DNA of 22,970 nt, taken from the NCBI GenBank assembly GCA_014729945.1, contig WJJC01000055.1, forward strand, positions 1 to 22,970. Reading direction: 5' to 3'. The notes under the pieces were generated by a model that searched no databases, was not told where the DNA came from, and was given only the letters and a program-made list of their open reading frames with translations. Both the position numbers and the translations under genes were made by a program. How positions within the stretch are numbered: position 1 is the first letter of the stretch; each line of letters starts with the position of its first letter. Below, piece by piece: positions 7,026 through 14,323 of this stretch. The DNA is from Candidatus Bathyarchaeota archaeon (GTDB lineage Archaea; Thermoproteota; Bathyarchaeia; TCS64).

Positions 7026-7886
7026 ATGAATTATTCAACTTTAAAAGGGCTCATAGAACTAGCTGAGAAATATGATAAGCGAATAGGAGAAATAGTCCAG
7101 GAAGTGGAGGCGGAACAGGAAGATCTAACTCTTGAAGAAGTGTGGGAGAAGATGAAGACCAGTTGGACGGTTATGAGTCAAGCCATCCAGAGTGGATTAT
7201 CCAATGAAAACAGGTCCGTCAGCGGGTTAACAGGTGGAGACGCGAAAAGACTCCACGAGTCTAAACCCGTTTATCTTAGCCGTGAATTATCTAAGGCGGT
7301 AGCCATGGCTCTCGGGGTAACGGAGGTAAACGCTTGTATGGGGAAAATCGTTGCCTGTCCAACGGCTGGTAGCTGTGGAATAGTTCCCGCTGCCTTAGCT
7401 TTCGCACAGGGGAAACATGGTTATAGAGATGAAGAAATTATATCTGGTCTATTCACTGCTGCCGGTATAGGTATCGTCTGTTCCATAAACGCATCCATAT
7501 CCGGCGCTGAGGGGGGGTGCCAAGCAGAGTGTGGTGTTGCATCAGCTATGGCTGCTGGCGCTTTAGTGGAGCTATCCGGAGGAAACCCGGAAATGGTTGG
7601 ACACGCTGTCGCCATAGCATTAATCAACCAGATGGGACTCGTATGTGACCCTGTGGCTGGACTAGTTGAGATACCTTGTATTCAGAGAAACGCTGGGTCA
7701 CTGATGCAAGGTATTTTGGCTGCTGAACAGGCTCGAGCTGGTATAAAGAGCATTATCCCTGTGGATGAAGTTATCGAGGCTATGCAAGAGGTGGGTGAGG
7801 CGTTACCTGAGAGTCTCAAGGAGACCGGTGAGGGTGGATTAGCTACTACCCCCACTGGGAGAAGAATAGCTGATAGGCTTCGCTAG
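7026..7886 (+). CDS. sdaAA: L-serine dehydratase, iron-sulfur type, alpha subunit
   Basis: 286 residues, the catalytic chain holding the [4Fe-4S] cluster that binds serine directly. Cys165, Cys207 and Cys218 have the spacing C-x41-C-x10-C characteristic of the cluster ligands in this family. CPTAGSCGIVPAAL at 111-124 and CDPVAGLVEIPC at 207-218 are the conserved blocks. Length is normal for separate alpha subunits. Serine is deaminated to pyruvate and ammonia in the cytoplasm. The exposed cluster is destroyed by oxygen, which supports an anaerobic host. It is the second gene of the operon with sdaAB, with a clear ribosome site. The 3' end meets a convergent small gene only 2 bases away, and the T-rich stretch after the stop (TTTTACTTCTTTTT) may terminate both. 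Confidence 0.93.
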   Translation: MNYSTLKGLIELAEKYDKRIGEIVQEVEAEQEDLTLEEVWEKMKTSWTVMSQAIQSGLSNENRSVSGLTGGDAKRLHESKPVYLSRELSKAVAMALGVTEVNACMGKIVACPTAGSCGIVPAALAFAQGKHGYRDEEIISGLFTAAGIGIVCSINASISGAEGGCQAECGVASAMAAGALVELSGGNPEMVGHAVAIALINQMGLVCDPVAGLVEIPCIQRNAGSLMQGILAAEQARAGIKSIIPVDEVIEAMQEVGEALPESLKETGEGGLATTPTGRRIADRLR

Positions 7887-7888
7887 TT

Positions 7889-8149
7889 TTACTTCTTTTT
7901 CACTACTTTGAATGTCACGAGATTGTACCGGTCTGGGCACTCGTAGGTCCATTCATCGTTGTTCATCCACGGTATCTGTCCACCGTAACACATGTTCATC
8001 AATGTAGGGAACATGTCATGATAGCAGTAGCCGCAGATATCATCTGTCTTGTGGGTATTTATAGTGAATTTGTCTCCAACCTTGTGTCCTGCGCTGCAGT
8101 TCTTCTTAATGCTGACTACTTCAGCTTCATAGACTGATTCTTCACTCAT
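7889..8149 (-). CDS. TIGR04076-like small cysteine-rich protein
   Basis: 86 residues matching the pattern of the TIGR04076 family of unknown function: an opening beta-rich EVVSIKKNCSAGHKVGD stretch, then DICGYCYHDMFP (about 38-48), an LMNMCYGGQIPW-like block, and a final CPDRYNLVTF. Cys18, His22, Cys39, Cys42, His44, Cys54 and Cys71 could bind a metal or form a redox site; Cys39-x2-Cys42 is the most conserved-looking pair. No signal peptide or membrane segment is visible. Relatives in anaerobes often sit near redox genes, but here the neighbours are serine dehydratase (convergent) and a serine hydrolase (divergent), and no function follows from that. The AT-rich 69-base divergent gap holds TATA-like sequences for both directions. 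Confidence 0.75.
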   Translation of the reverse strand: MSEESVYEAEVVSIKKNCSAGHKVGDKFTINTHKTDDICGYCYHDMFPTLMNMCYGGQIPWMNNDEWTYECPDRYNLVTFKVVKKK

Positions 8150-8218
8150 ATTCCATCAACTAGATAATACGCATGCTAATATAGAAGGGTTATAGGCTGC
8201 AAACCTGTAAATCAATAT
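8150..8218. promoter_or_regulatory. Divergent promoter gap, TIGR04076-like / serine hydrolase
   Basis: A TATA-like TTATAGG at about 8190-8196 lies 23-29 bases before the plus-strand ATG at 8219. On the minus strand TCTATATTAG (complement of about 8174-8183) lies near -28 of the ATG at 8149. No Shine-Dalgarno site is seen for either gene, consistent with leaderless transcripts. Confidence 0.35.
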
Positions 8219-9103
8219 ATGAGTCTATTAGAGCAGATCCAGAAAGAAGCAGAAGACTTCAATGGTATACTGGGTGTCTCGGTGAAGCACCTATGTACAG
8301 GTGAGTCCGCTTGCCTGAATGGAGACAAGGTTTTCCCAACCGCAAGCGTCTTCAAAGTGCCGGTAATAGTAGAGTTCTTCAGACATATTGATAGGGGGGA
8401 GATCGATTTGGATGAACAGGTATTATTGAGTGTACGCGATAAGGTGCCGGGTTCAGGTGTCCTCAAAGAGCTCAGCGAGGGTATGCCTGTCTCTTACCGT
8501 GATCTCCTTAATCTGATGATGATTGTCAGCGATAATACCGCCACCGATCTGGTTGTTAAGCGAGTTGGGTTTGATAAGATAAACGCGGTTATGAAGGAGT
8601 TTGGCTTAGAGAAGACGCGAGTAATCAAGTATTGTAGAGACATCCTCTTCGACCTAGTTGGATTGAATGATTTAGAGCCGGAGGAGATGACCATAGATGT
8701 ATTCCGTGAGGCAGCTGAGAATGGAGAATACAGTGGATCTTGGAGTCTAGGCGTCGAGAATAACGATGTATCCACTCCAAACGAGATGAATCATTTACTA
8801 GAGCTAATCAATAATGAGGAAGCGGCCAGTAAGGAAAGCTGCGAGAAAATACTGGATATAATGGCAAAATGTCAGACTGGCAGCTATAGGATACCTAAAT
8901 ACTTGCCGCAGAAGAAGTTGTTACTCCAACGGAAGACCGGTAGTTTACCGGGTATCAGAAATGATGTTGGTATCGTTACCATGAAAGAGTCTGGTGAGAA
9001 ATATTGTTTAACCTGTTTCACCATGGAGGCTGAGGATATTTACGCTGCGGAAGAGGTGATCGCCAGGGTAAGCCAAGTGGTCTACGAATATTTCTCATCC
9101 TAG
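8219..9103 (+). CDS. Class A beta-lactamase-fold serine hydrolase
   Basis: 294 residues of the PF13354-type penicillin-recognising fold. The active-site triad motifs are in order: SxxK as Ser43-Val-Phe-Lys46, SDN at 104-106, and KTG at 239-241. The expected omega-loop ExxLN with its deacylating Glu is not obvious. The region after TRVIKYCRD (about 133-141) is longer than in true beta-lactamases and resumes at VENNDVSTPNEM, which resembles the non-lactamase members of the family. No signal peptide is visible, so the protein appears cytoplasmic, unlike secreted penicillinases. Archaea lack murein, so the substrate is more likely a peptide, amide or ester. The gene may have come from bacteria, although no compositional break is evident by eye. 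It stands alone on the plus strand between opposing genes. The family is sure; the reaction is not. Confidence 0.85.
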   Translation: MSLLEQIQKEAEDFNGILGVSVKHLCTGESACLNGDKVFPTASVFKVPVIVEFFRHIDRGEIDLDEQVLLSVRDKVPGSGVLKELSEGMPVSYRDLLNLMMIVSDNTATDLVVKRVGFDKINAVMKEFGLEKTRVIKYCRDILFDLVGLNDLEPEEMTIDVFREAAENGEYSGSWSLGVENNDVSTPNEMNHLLELINNEEAASKESCEKILDIMAKCQTGSYRIPKYLPQKKLLLQRKTGSLPGIRNDVGIVTMKESGEKYCLTCFTMEAEDIYAAEEVIARVSQVVYEYFSS

Positions 9104-9114
9104 TATCTTCTATG

Positions 9115-9672
9115 TTATACCATTCTGTTGAGTAGGAAACCAACTAGGAATATCAGACCACCCAGAACCGTCATCCTGATCCCTTTACGTAATCTTTTCT
9201 CTCCCCCGAAAACATACCCTGATAAGAAAATCAACGCCAAGTCTGTTCCTACTGCGTAGAGAAGACTTTTCTGGACGCTTATTACTCCAAGGTAGACCAT
9301 GGCGAAGGGTATCAATGTGAAGAGACAGACGATCAATGGTGTGAAGAAGACCAGTATGGCCGAGAATAATGTGGTGTGCCGTGACTTCTCCTCTATAACG
9401 GTGTCCTCCAAGTCGGAGAGAAGCGCCTCCTCAATCTCATCTATACGTTTATCCTCCTGTAATGATTCACCCTCATATATACTGAAGCCGCTAGATACCC
9501 CCAAGGATATGCTGGCGGTGACCATGGTTCCTATTATAGCGCGTGTATCAATCACCGAGCCGAATGCGCTTCCAACTACGATACCCAGGATGGTGAAAAC
9601 GGCGTCGAATAATGTATTGATAATATAAGGTAACCCCTGTTTCATTATTTCATCTATCTCGGTGCGTAACAA
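9115..9672 (-). CDS. VIT1/CCC1-like membrane protein
   Basis: 185 residues with about five hydrophobic segments. The N-terminal part (NTLFDAVFTILGIVVGSAFG, then a helix ending in SGFSIYEGESLQEDKRIDE) resembles the VIT/CCC1 family of iron and manganese transporters, in which acidic residues after the second helix form a cytoplasmic metal-binding stalk. Here that stalk is rich in Glu and Asp (about residues 68-95). The protein is short and the resemblance is partial, so metal transport is only a suggestion. The longest frame begins at TTG 9672; ATG at 9642 (MKQGLPYIIN) is a credible alternative giving 175 residues, and neither has a clear ribosome site. It lies downstream of the large M14 peptidase with a likely terminator between them, and converges on the serine hydrolase gene. 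Confidence 0.55.
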   Translation of the reverse strand: MLRTEIDEIMKQGLPYIINTLFDAVFTILGIVVGSAFGSVIDTRAIIGTMVTASISLGVSSGFSIYEGESLQEDKRIDEIEEALLSDLEDTVIEEKSRHTTLFSAILVFFTPLIVCLFTLIPFAMVYLGVISVQKSLLYAVGTDLALIFLSGYVFGGEKRLRKGIRMTVLGGLIFLVGFLLNRMV

Positions 9673-9681
9673 GTTAAACCA

Positions 9682-9727
9682 ATAAAAACAGGGGGTTAAT
9701 GAGATATAAAATGAGGGCGATTAACCC
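9682..9727 (-). terminator. Stem-loop plus T-run terminator of the large M14 gene
   Basis: Read on the minus strand, GGGTTAAT (complement of 9720-9727, containing the TAA stop) pairs perfectly with ATTAACCC (complement of 9693-9700). The loop is 19 bases, and the stem is followed by CCTGTTTTTATT. An 8-base stem with a following T-run at a gene end is a good termination signal, though the long loop is unusual. Confidence 0.45.
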
Positions 9728-12276
9728 AGCAGGGTGTTGAATAGTAGCTTGAATGTTCCATGGGTCTGGCAACGGTGCTGTATCCTCGGTCCCATCAAGA
9801 CTGCTTTTCCTTCTTCTACGTGGGCGTTTATGGCAGCTATCTTATCAGCTATCTTTTCCTCCCCGATGAGCCAGCCGGATTCCAGTATCTCTTCCTCCGG
9901 GTAATATGCGATGACTTCGTAGAGGTGGTTATCTGGTCCCGGGTTTATCTTGAATACTGGGCTGTGCCAAAAGAGTGCTAAGGCTTCCTCAGGCATTCCA
10001 TATGCTGCTGGATGCAGGTTTTCTATGTATATGCGTAGGGTGCTGCCTGGGCAGTGGAATTCCTTGGGATCTAACCCCTTTACCACATTGGTGATAGGTA
10101 GATCCAGTGCATCTATGGCGTACTCAGTAGACCCACCTAGACTGAGTAGGGTTCCACCTTTTCTAGTCCATTCGACTAGTTTTTCTTTGCCCTCTTCTCC
10201 CAGTTCTGATTGGTACTCTGGTGGATAGTTGGGTAGAGGCCAATTAGGTCTGTTTTCTTTCCACCATTTCTTGAGGTTTTCACCGCCCGTGATCATCTCC
10301 GGTGTATCATGTGTTAATATGATGACATCATATTCGCTTAGATCTCCTTCGATTATTTCGCTGTCGTATAGTAGATCATATTCGAAACCGTATTGTTCTA
10401 GGCATAGTCGTGTCCAGCCGGTGTCTATGTTTCCACCCCAGTAACGGTCATACATTCCGATCTTCAGTCGTTTTACTGGATTCATCTCAGCATTTAACTC
10501 GGCTAAGGCGTGGAAGTTTACACCTATTTCTTGGGCTATGGAGGCAAGTGTTTCTTTGTATCCAGGTTCTATGATGAAGCATCCGGCTGGGAGCTGGTAG
10601 TCTCCAGCAATGATGGGTTCAGTTATGCGTTTAACTGGTATCTCTTTCTCTAAAAGTATGTTTACTGCTTTGAAGGCGTGGTTTTCCCGTGTATCAAGGA
10701 GGTAACCTACTTTACTCTCTTCATCCACGACGCCCACTGGGTGGATTTCTTTGGTTACTCTCTCCACTTGGAACTCGTTGAGGTAATCCGCTGGTTGAAC
10801 TGATACGCCCATGAACTCTGCCAGGGTGTCAGTTGCTGTATCGTAGGGTCTGTTTGGTGTTCCGTCACCCATTCTTGTGAAGCTGTCATCGGGGAAACGT
10901 GTCCTGAGTAAGAGTGTCTTGATTAACCCCATCTTGGGTTGAGCTAAGGGTATTAGATAGCTTCCTGAAGCATGCAGGTAGCCGTCAGCTGTGAAGGGCT
11001 CTGTAGCCCTGTATATTTCCAATCCTTGGGCTAGGAGTTTCTCTATCATGAGCTCCATGGTTCGCGTATCATGCTGGTCAGCTGGTACAACTATTACTTG
11101 TGGGCTGCCTATGGCGCCTCTCTCAGTCTGTCTTATCGCCTTCTTGGCTTGGTTCCATAGCACTGTCTCTTTGTTACGCGCCATATTATCTAGGAGCGCC
11201 CATGCTGCAATCTTTTGCTGCTCCACGATGTCTCTTAGAGTCCACCATCCACCGGGCCATGGGTTGGGGAAGTTGGTGGTGGGCTTGTAGTGGGGCATCA
11301 TCCGGGTGCCCACTAGGCTTCTCTCCTTGGTTTCTGCTTTAAGCTGCTCAGGGTGAATATAGAGTTGTGTTGCTAGTTTGGCGCTGGCCGACTCTGTCAG
11401 CATACTGGGGATATTATGATAGATGCCTATCCAGTGGAATCCCAGATGAGCCCATCCGCTGAATATGGCAGCGTTCACTATTCCCCGTTTATCATTTTCC
11501 TCTAGCTTATACGCCATATGACTTCCATGCCACTGGAGTTCACGCCAGACTAATGGGTCTCCATGGGGGTGTATGGGGTCACTGTAGGGGCTGACGTAAA
11601 GTCTTGCTCCGTATGAACCCATATGGTGGTGGTCCTGGTATGCTTGTGGTGGCCAGGATTCGAACATTAATTCGGCCATATACTGGCTCTCCACGATGTT
11701 GAGCATGAAGGCGTCTCTATTGTTGTCGTGTCCAGTGTATTTATGGTAGAGATACGGTGTGCTTGAACCCTCATAATCCGTGTCCAGCCACTCATCATAC
11801 CAGTCGGTTACCATGATCTGGCCATCAGGGTTGAAACATGGTACCATGATGCTGATGACGTTATCCCTGATTCGTTCAGCCTCCTCATCGCCCCTCGTTA
11901 TTAGGTCATAGGCCAGTTCGGGTGCCATCTGTGTGCCCCCAATCTCTGTAGCATGCAGACTCATAGACTGTATGGCAACGGCTTTACCCTCCTCCACCAG
12001 TTCCTGTATTTCCTCCTCCTCTTTGTCACCGGGATTAGCTATCTCTTTGTTAACCTCTTGGAGACGGTCCATGTTTTTGAGGTTCTCCTCGCTGCTGATG
12101 AAGACTGCGAGAAATGGGTGTCCCTCCGTTGATGGACCCATGTTAACCACCTTGATTCGGGGTGACTCTTCTTGAAGCTTGTTGAAGTATTCAACTATCT
12201 TATCCCATCGGGCTATCTTCCTGTCTTCGCCTAGTTGGTGATCGAAGAACTCCTCTGGGGTTGTAACATTTGACAT
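9721..12276 (-). CDS. Large M14-family zinc carboxypeptidase-like protein
   Basis: 851 residues. The N-terminal half is an M14 catalytic domain. The first zinc motif HATE has His108 and Glu111, and GHDNNRD (182-188) supplies the substrate-binding Asn/Arg. A third zinc His lies in the DHHHMG cluster (215-220), and the catalytic Glu is probably Glu295 in MLTESAS. The C-terminal half (about 400-851) contains an alpha/beta region with KIGMYDRYWGGNIDTGWTR followed by a class-I-amidotransferase-like stretch (VIILTHDT, GGTLLSLGGST), as in other 800-900-residue M14 proteins. There is no signal peptide, so it probably acts in the cytoplasm on peptides. A TATA-like TATTAAAT on the minus strand at about 12299-12307, near -26 of the ATG, predicts a leaderless message. 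It follows the YbaK-like gene after 37 bases but seems to have its own promoter and a terminator at its end. Confidence 0.85.
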   Translation of the reverse strand: MSNVTTPEEFFDHQLGEDRKIARWDKIVEYFNKLQEESPRIKVVNMGPSTEGHPFLAVFISSEENLKNMDRLQEVNKEIANPGDKEEEEIQELVEEGKAVAIQSMSLHATEIGGTQMAPELAYDLITRGDEEAERIRDNVISIMVPCFNPDGQIMVTDWYDEWLDTDYEGSSTPYLYHKYTGHDNNRDAFMLNIVESQYMAELMFESWPPQAYQDHHHMGSYGARLYVSPYSDPIHPHGDPLVWRELQWHGSHMAYKLEENDKRGIVNAAIFSGWAHLGFHWIGIYHNIPSMLTESASAKLATQLYIHPEQLKAETKERSLVGTRMMPHYKPTTNFPNPWPGGWWTLRDIVEQQKIAAWALLDNMARNKETVLWNQAKKAIRQTERGAIGSPQVIVVPADQHDTRTMELMIEKLLAQGLEIYRATEPFTADGYLHASGSYLIPLAQPKMGLIKTLLLRTRFPDDSFTRMGDGTPNRPYDTATDTLAEFMGVSVQPADYLNEFQVERVTKEIHPVGVVDEESKVGYLLDTRENHAFKAVNILLEKEIPVKRITEPIIAGDYQLPAGCFIIEPGYKETLASIAQEIGVNFHALAELNAEMNPVKRLKIGMYDRYWGGNIDTGWTRLCLEQYGFEYDLLYDSEIIEGDLSEYDVIILTHDTPEMITGGENLKKWWKENRPNWPLPNYPPEYQSELGEEGKEKLVEWTRKGGTLLSLGGSTEYAIDALDLPITNVVKGLDPKEFHCPGSTLRIYIENLHPAAYGMPEEALALFWHSPVFKINPGPDNHLYEVIAYYPEEEILESGWLIGEEKIADKIAAINAHVEEGKAVLMGPRIQHRCQTHGTFKLLFNTLLG

Positions 12277-12296
12277 AATAATAGGAAGAACTAGGG

Positions 12297-12308
12297 GAAT
12301 TTAATATT
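12297..12308 (-). promoter_or_regulatory. TATA box of the large M14 gene
   Basis: AATATTAAATTC on the minus strand lies 21-32 bases before the ATG at 12276, in the short gap after the YbaK-like gene. The position is right for a leaderless archaeal transcript. Confidence 0.4.
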
Positions 12309-12313
12309 GGCTC

Positions 12314-12778
12314 TCAACTACGGATACTGGCTATCTTGGCGTTATTAGCTCTCTGCATTTCCTGGGGAGACATGAGTGTTAGAGCCTGATCAGAGCCTCC
12401 TCCACTGTATACCTGTTTTTTCTCCATTACCTTGGGGTCCATCAAGAATACGGCGTCATATCCGAAAGCTGGTGTCCCACCTACAGGGTAACCCGATTTC
12501 TCCAGCATCTCGCTGGGTTTTGCTATTCTGGGGAGTTTGATGTTTAATGCCTTTGCGACTCTACTCCTGCTGGCCCTATCCTCTCCTTTAACGATGGCGA
12601 CGATGAGTTCATCATCGGGGCCTATCATGCATATTGATTTCACGAATTCATCGGGGTCAGCGCCTACTGCTTCCGCTGCCTCTGCTACGCTGTGGGTTGA
12701 TTGATCAAATGTTAATATTTCCGCTTCTATATCCTGTTCCTTTATGTATTCTCTTAGTTTGTCTTCGTATTCCTTCAT
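12314..12778 (-). CDS. YbaK/ProX-type aminoacyl-tRNA deacylase
   Basis: 154 residues of the YbaK/EbsC/ProXp editing family, which hydrolyses mischarged tRNAs (for example Cys-tRNA-Pro or Ala-tRNA-Pro) in the cytoplasm. Recognisable marks are the conserved Lys47 in FVKSICM, the VAIVKGEDRAS strand (about 60-70), and the GYPVGGTPAFG loop near residues 96-106 (usually GYPVGGVPPFG). Length is typical of the stand-alone protein. A strong TATA-like TTATAAAAATA lies on the minus strand around 12802-12813, 25-35 bases before the ATG. The 127-base gap to the divergent small winged-helix gene carries a perfect palindrome that may control one or both. Which amino acid it edits cannot be told from the sequence. 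Confidence 0.85.
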   Translation of the reverse strand: MKEYEDKLREYIKEQDIEAEILTFDQSTHSVAEAAEAVGADPDEFVKSICMIGPDDELIVAIVKGEDRASRSRVAKALNIKLPRIAKPSEMLEKSGYPVGGTPAFGYDAVFLMDPKVMEKKQVYSGGGSDQALTLMSPQEMQRANNAKIASIRS

Positions 12779-12799
12779 ATTACTGTTTTAGTATCTGAT

Positions 12800-12874
12800 G
12801 TATTTTTATAATTATCAGGTTGATATACGTCACTTGACGTAACCTAGTTCGACTCTAATCGATAGGATTATAAG
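12800..12874. promoter_or_regulatory. Divergent promoters with a central palindromic operator
   Basis: TACGTCA-CT-TGACGTA (12826-12841) is a perfect 7-base-arm palindrome. It lies between a minus-strand TATA-like box for the YbaK-like gene (about 12802-12813) and a plus-strand box, TTATAAG (12868-12874), for the small winged-helix gene at 12906. Its position suits a dimeric repressor or activator acting on either promoter. Confidence 0.5.
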
Positions 12875-12905
12875 ACTGATACAAACTCACTTCGCTGAGA
12901 GTACA

Positions 12906-13103
12906 ATGGAACATTTAAGAAAAATCACAAACCTCGACAAAGTAACATTCGCATTAATGCTGGAAGAAGGAAAAGCAAGAATATCTGAATTAGAGTTCCA
13001 CGTGACTCTTACAAAGATGCAGATAAAACGCGCGTTAGTCCACCTCGTAGCCCAGGGACAGGTAGCTTACGAGGCATCAAACAACATATACACTTTACTC
13101 TAA
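12906..13103 (+). CDS. Small winged-helix DNA-binding protein
   Basis: 65 residues that look like one bare winged helix-turn-helix. Helix 1 (KVTFALMLEEGKARISELEF) is followed by a recognition segment (TLTKMQIKRALVHLVAQG) and a short wing (GQVAYEASNNIYTLL). No family can be named with certainty; MarR- or ArsR-like minimal regulators, or a structural chromatin-type protein, are possible. It is supported as a real gene by a TATA-like box at 12868-12874, a clean ATG and good codon use. It may act on the palindrome at 12826-12841 just upstream of it. Its last 9 bases overlap the end of the convergent MFS gene. Confidence 0.65.
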   Translation: MEHLRKITNLDKVTFALMLEEGKARISELEFHVTLTKMQIKRALVHLVAQGQVAYEASNNIYTLL

Positions 13104-14279
13104 TTCTCTGGAACCCAGTTTTCTGCCTATAACCAGATAGCTGTATCCTGCGTTTAGCAGCATTACCGTTGTTACTAGCCATATTGCTGGGTTTGCACCC
13201 AGGTTCTGGTAGAGGTAACCAACTGTGGGTGTGGATATTATACCTCCAATGTTCTCTGACTCAGAGTATAGTCCCATTGTTAGCCCTGATCTCTTCTCAG
13301 GCATTACGGATATTAGTTGGAGCATCATGCTGGTATCCGCTGATGCTTGGCACAATCCATGGAGTGCGCCAATTAAATACATGGGAATCAAGCCAGATAG
13401 ATATAGTAAGCCAAGATAACTAACCGCCATACCAGCGAGGCTACCGGTGATAATTCTTTTGTTTCCTATTCTGTCACAGATATCCCCAATCAGCGATCTG
13501 GATGCTATTCCCGCCAGTCTCAGTATAGTGTAGAATGTACCGATCTGGGATTCTGTAGCCATAAACTTGGGTGCTTCATTGAGAAAAATGGATAAAAAGC
13601 TGCCTGTGAAACCAGCGTTGAAGAAGAATAATCCCCTAACAGAGAATATCGCTAACACTGGTCCGGTTAACAAGTCCCTGATACTTTCTCTTGTCCCTGA
13701 TTCTGCTAAAAGCTCTGGTTCATTATATTTTATAGAGAAAACCGCAAGTATACCTAGTAACCCTGACCCAGCTGCGATATAGAAAGGGTATGTAAAACCA
13801 GAAAACTCCGAGACGAAGCCTCCAACAAATGGGCTAATCATGCCACCGAGGCTGATAACAGTCATATACCTACCATAGGCTCTACCCCTGTCCTTCACCG
13901 GAAGCAGTTCAGCTGCCAGTGCTTTGACTGGTATGCTATACGCTGACATTATACTGGTCTTTGTGAACTCCAGTACTGCGAAAGCGAGGAATCCCTTGGC
14001 ATGTGGATATAATCCGTAAAGTATTGTGGTGAGAAACATGGCACCAGCCAGCATCAAACGTTTATTGAACCTATCAGCGAATATTCCCATGATGGGCTCC
14101 CAGATAAACCAGCCTAGCATGGATGCTGTGCCTATGAACCCTATCTGGTACATGCTTAATCCCTGACTTCTAACAAATAATCCCAGAATCGGAGCGATTA
14201 CGCCCATGCTGAAACTGGTTGATAGTTGCACAAGCATCAACATGAATAATGAGAACTGTTTCTGCTCAAGGGATTGCAT
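13095..14279 (-). CDS. MFS transporter
   Basis: 394 residues with about 12 membrane helices and no long central loop. The loop 2-3 motif appears as MGIFADRFNKRLMLAG (about 65-80) and its second-half counterpart as RSLIGDICDRIGNKRIITG (about 260-278). PVKDRGRAYGRYMTVISLGG resembles helix 4-5 of drug/H+ antiporter-like and sugar-efflux families, so efflux is a reasonable guess, but the cargo is unknown. It is not a close relative of the tandem pair at 3514-6210. The ATG at 14279 is directly preceded by a short hairpin sequence (14281-14298). The gene lies 44 bases downstream of TFB on the same strand and converges with the small winged-helix gene. Confidence 0.8.
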   Translation of the reverse strand: MQSLEQKQFSLFMLMLVQLSTSFSMGVIAPILGLFVRSQGLSMYQIGFIGTASMLGWFIWEPIMGIFADRFNKRLMLAGAMFLTTILYGLYPHAKGFLAFAVLEFTKTSIMSAYSIPVKALAAELLPVKDRGRAYGRYMTVISLGGMISPFVGGFVSEFSGFTYPFYIAAGSGLLGILAVFSIKYNEPELLAESGTRESIRDLLTGPVLAIFSVRGLFFFNAGFTGSFLSIFLNEAPKFMATESQIGTFYTILRLAGIASRSLIGDICDRIGNKRIITGSLAGMAVSYLGLLYLSGLIPMYLIGALHGLCQASADTSMMLQLISVMPEKRSGLTMGLYSESENIGGIISTPTVGYLYQNLGANPAIWLVTTVMLLNAGYSYLVIGRKLGSRELE

Positions 14280-14280
14280 A

Positions 14281-14298
14281 AACCCAGTTTTACTGGTT
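14281..14298 (-). promoter_or_regulatory. Hairpin next to the MFS start codon
   Basis: AACC(C)AGT-TTT-ACTGGTT forms 7-base arms with one bulged C, one base ahead of the MFS ATG. A TATA-like TTTTTTAACA on the minus strand near 14301-14311 puts the transcription start at or inside it, so it could be an operator or a hairpin at the 5' end of the message. Confidence 0.35.
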
Positions 14299-14323
14299 GA
14301 TGTTAAAAAAGTATGTAATATTA

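Noticed and set aside
8219..9103. Calling this an antibiotic-resistance beta-lactamase
   Set aside because: There is no signal peptide, no clear ExxLN omega-loop glutamate, and the host is an archaeon without murein; only the fold and motifs are supported.
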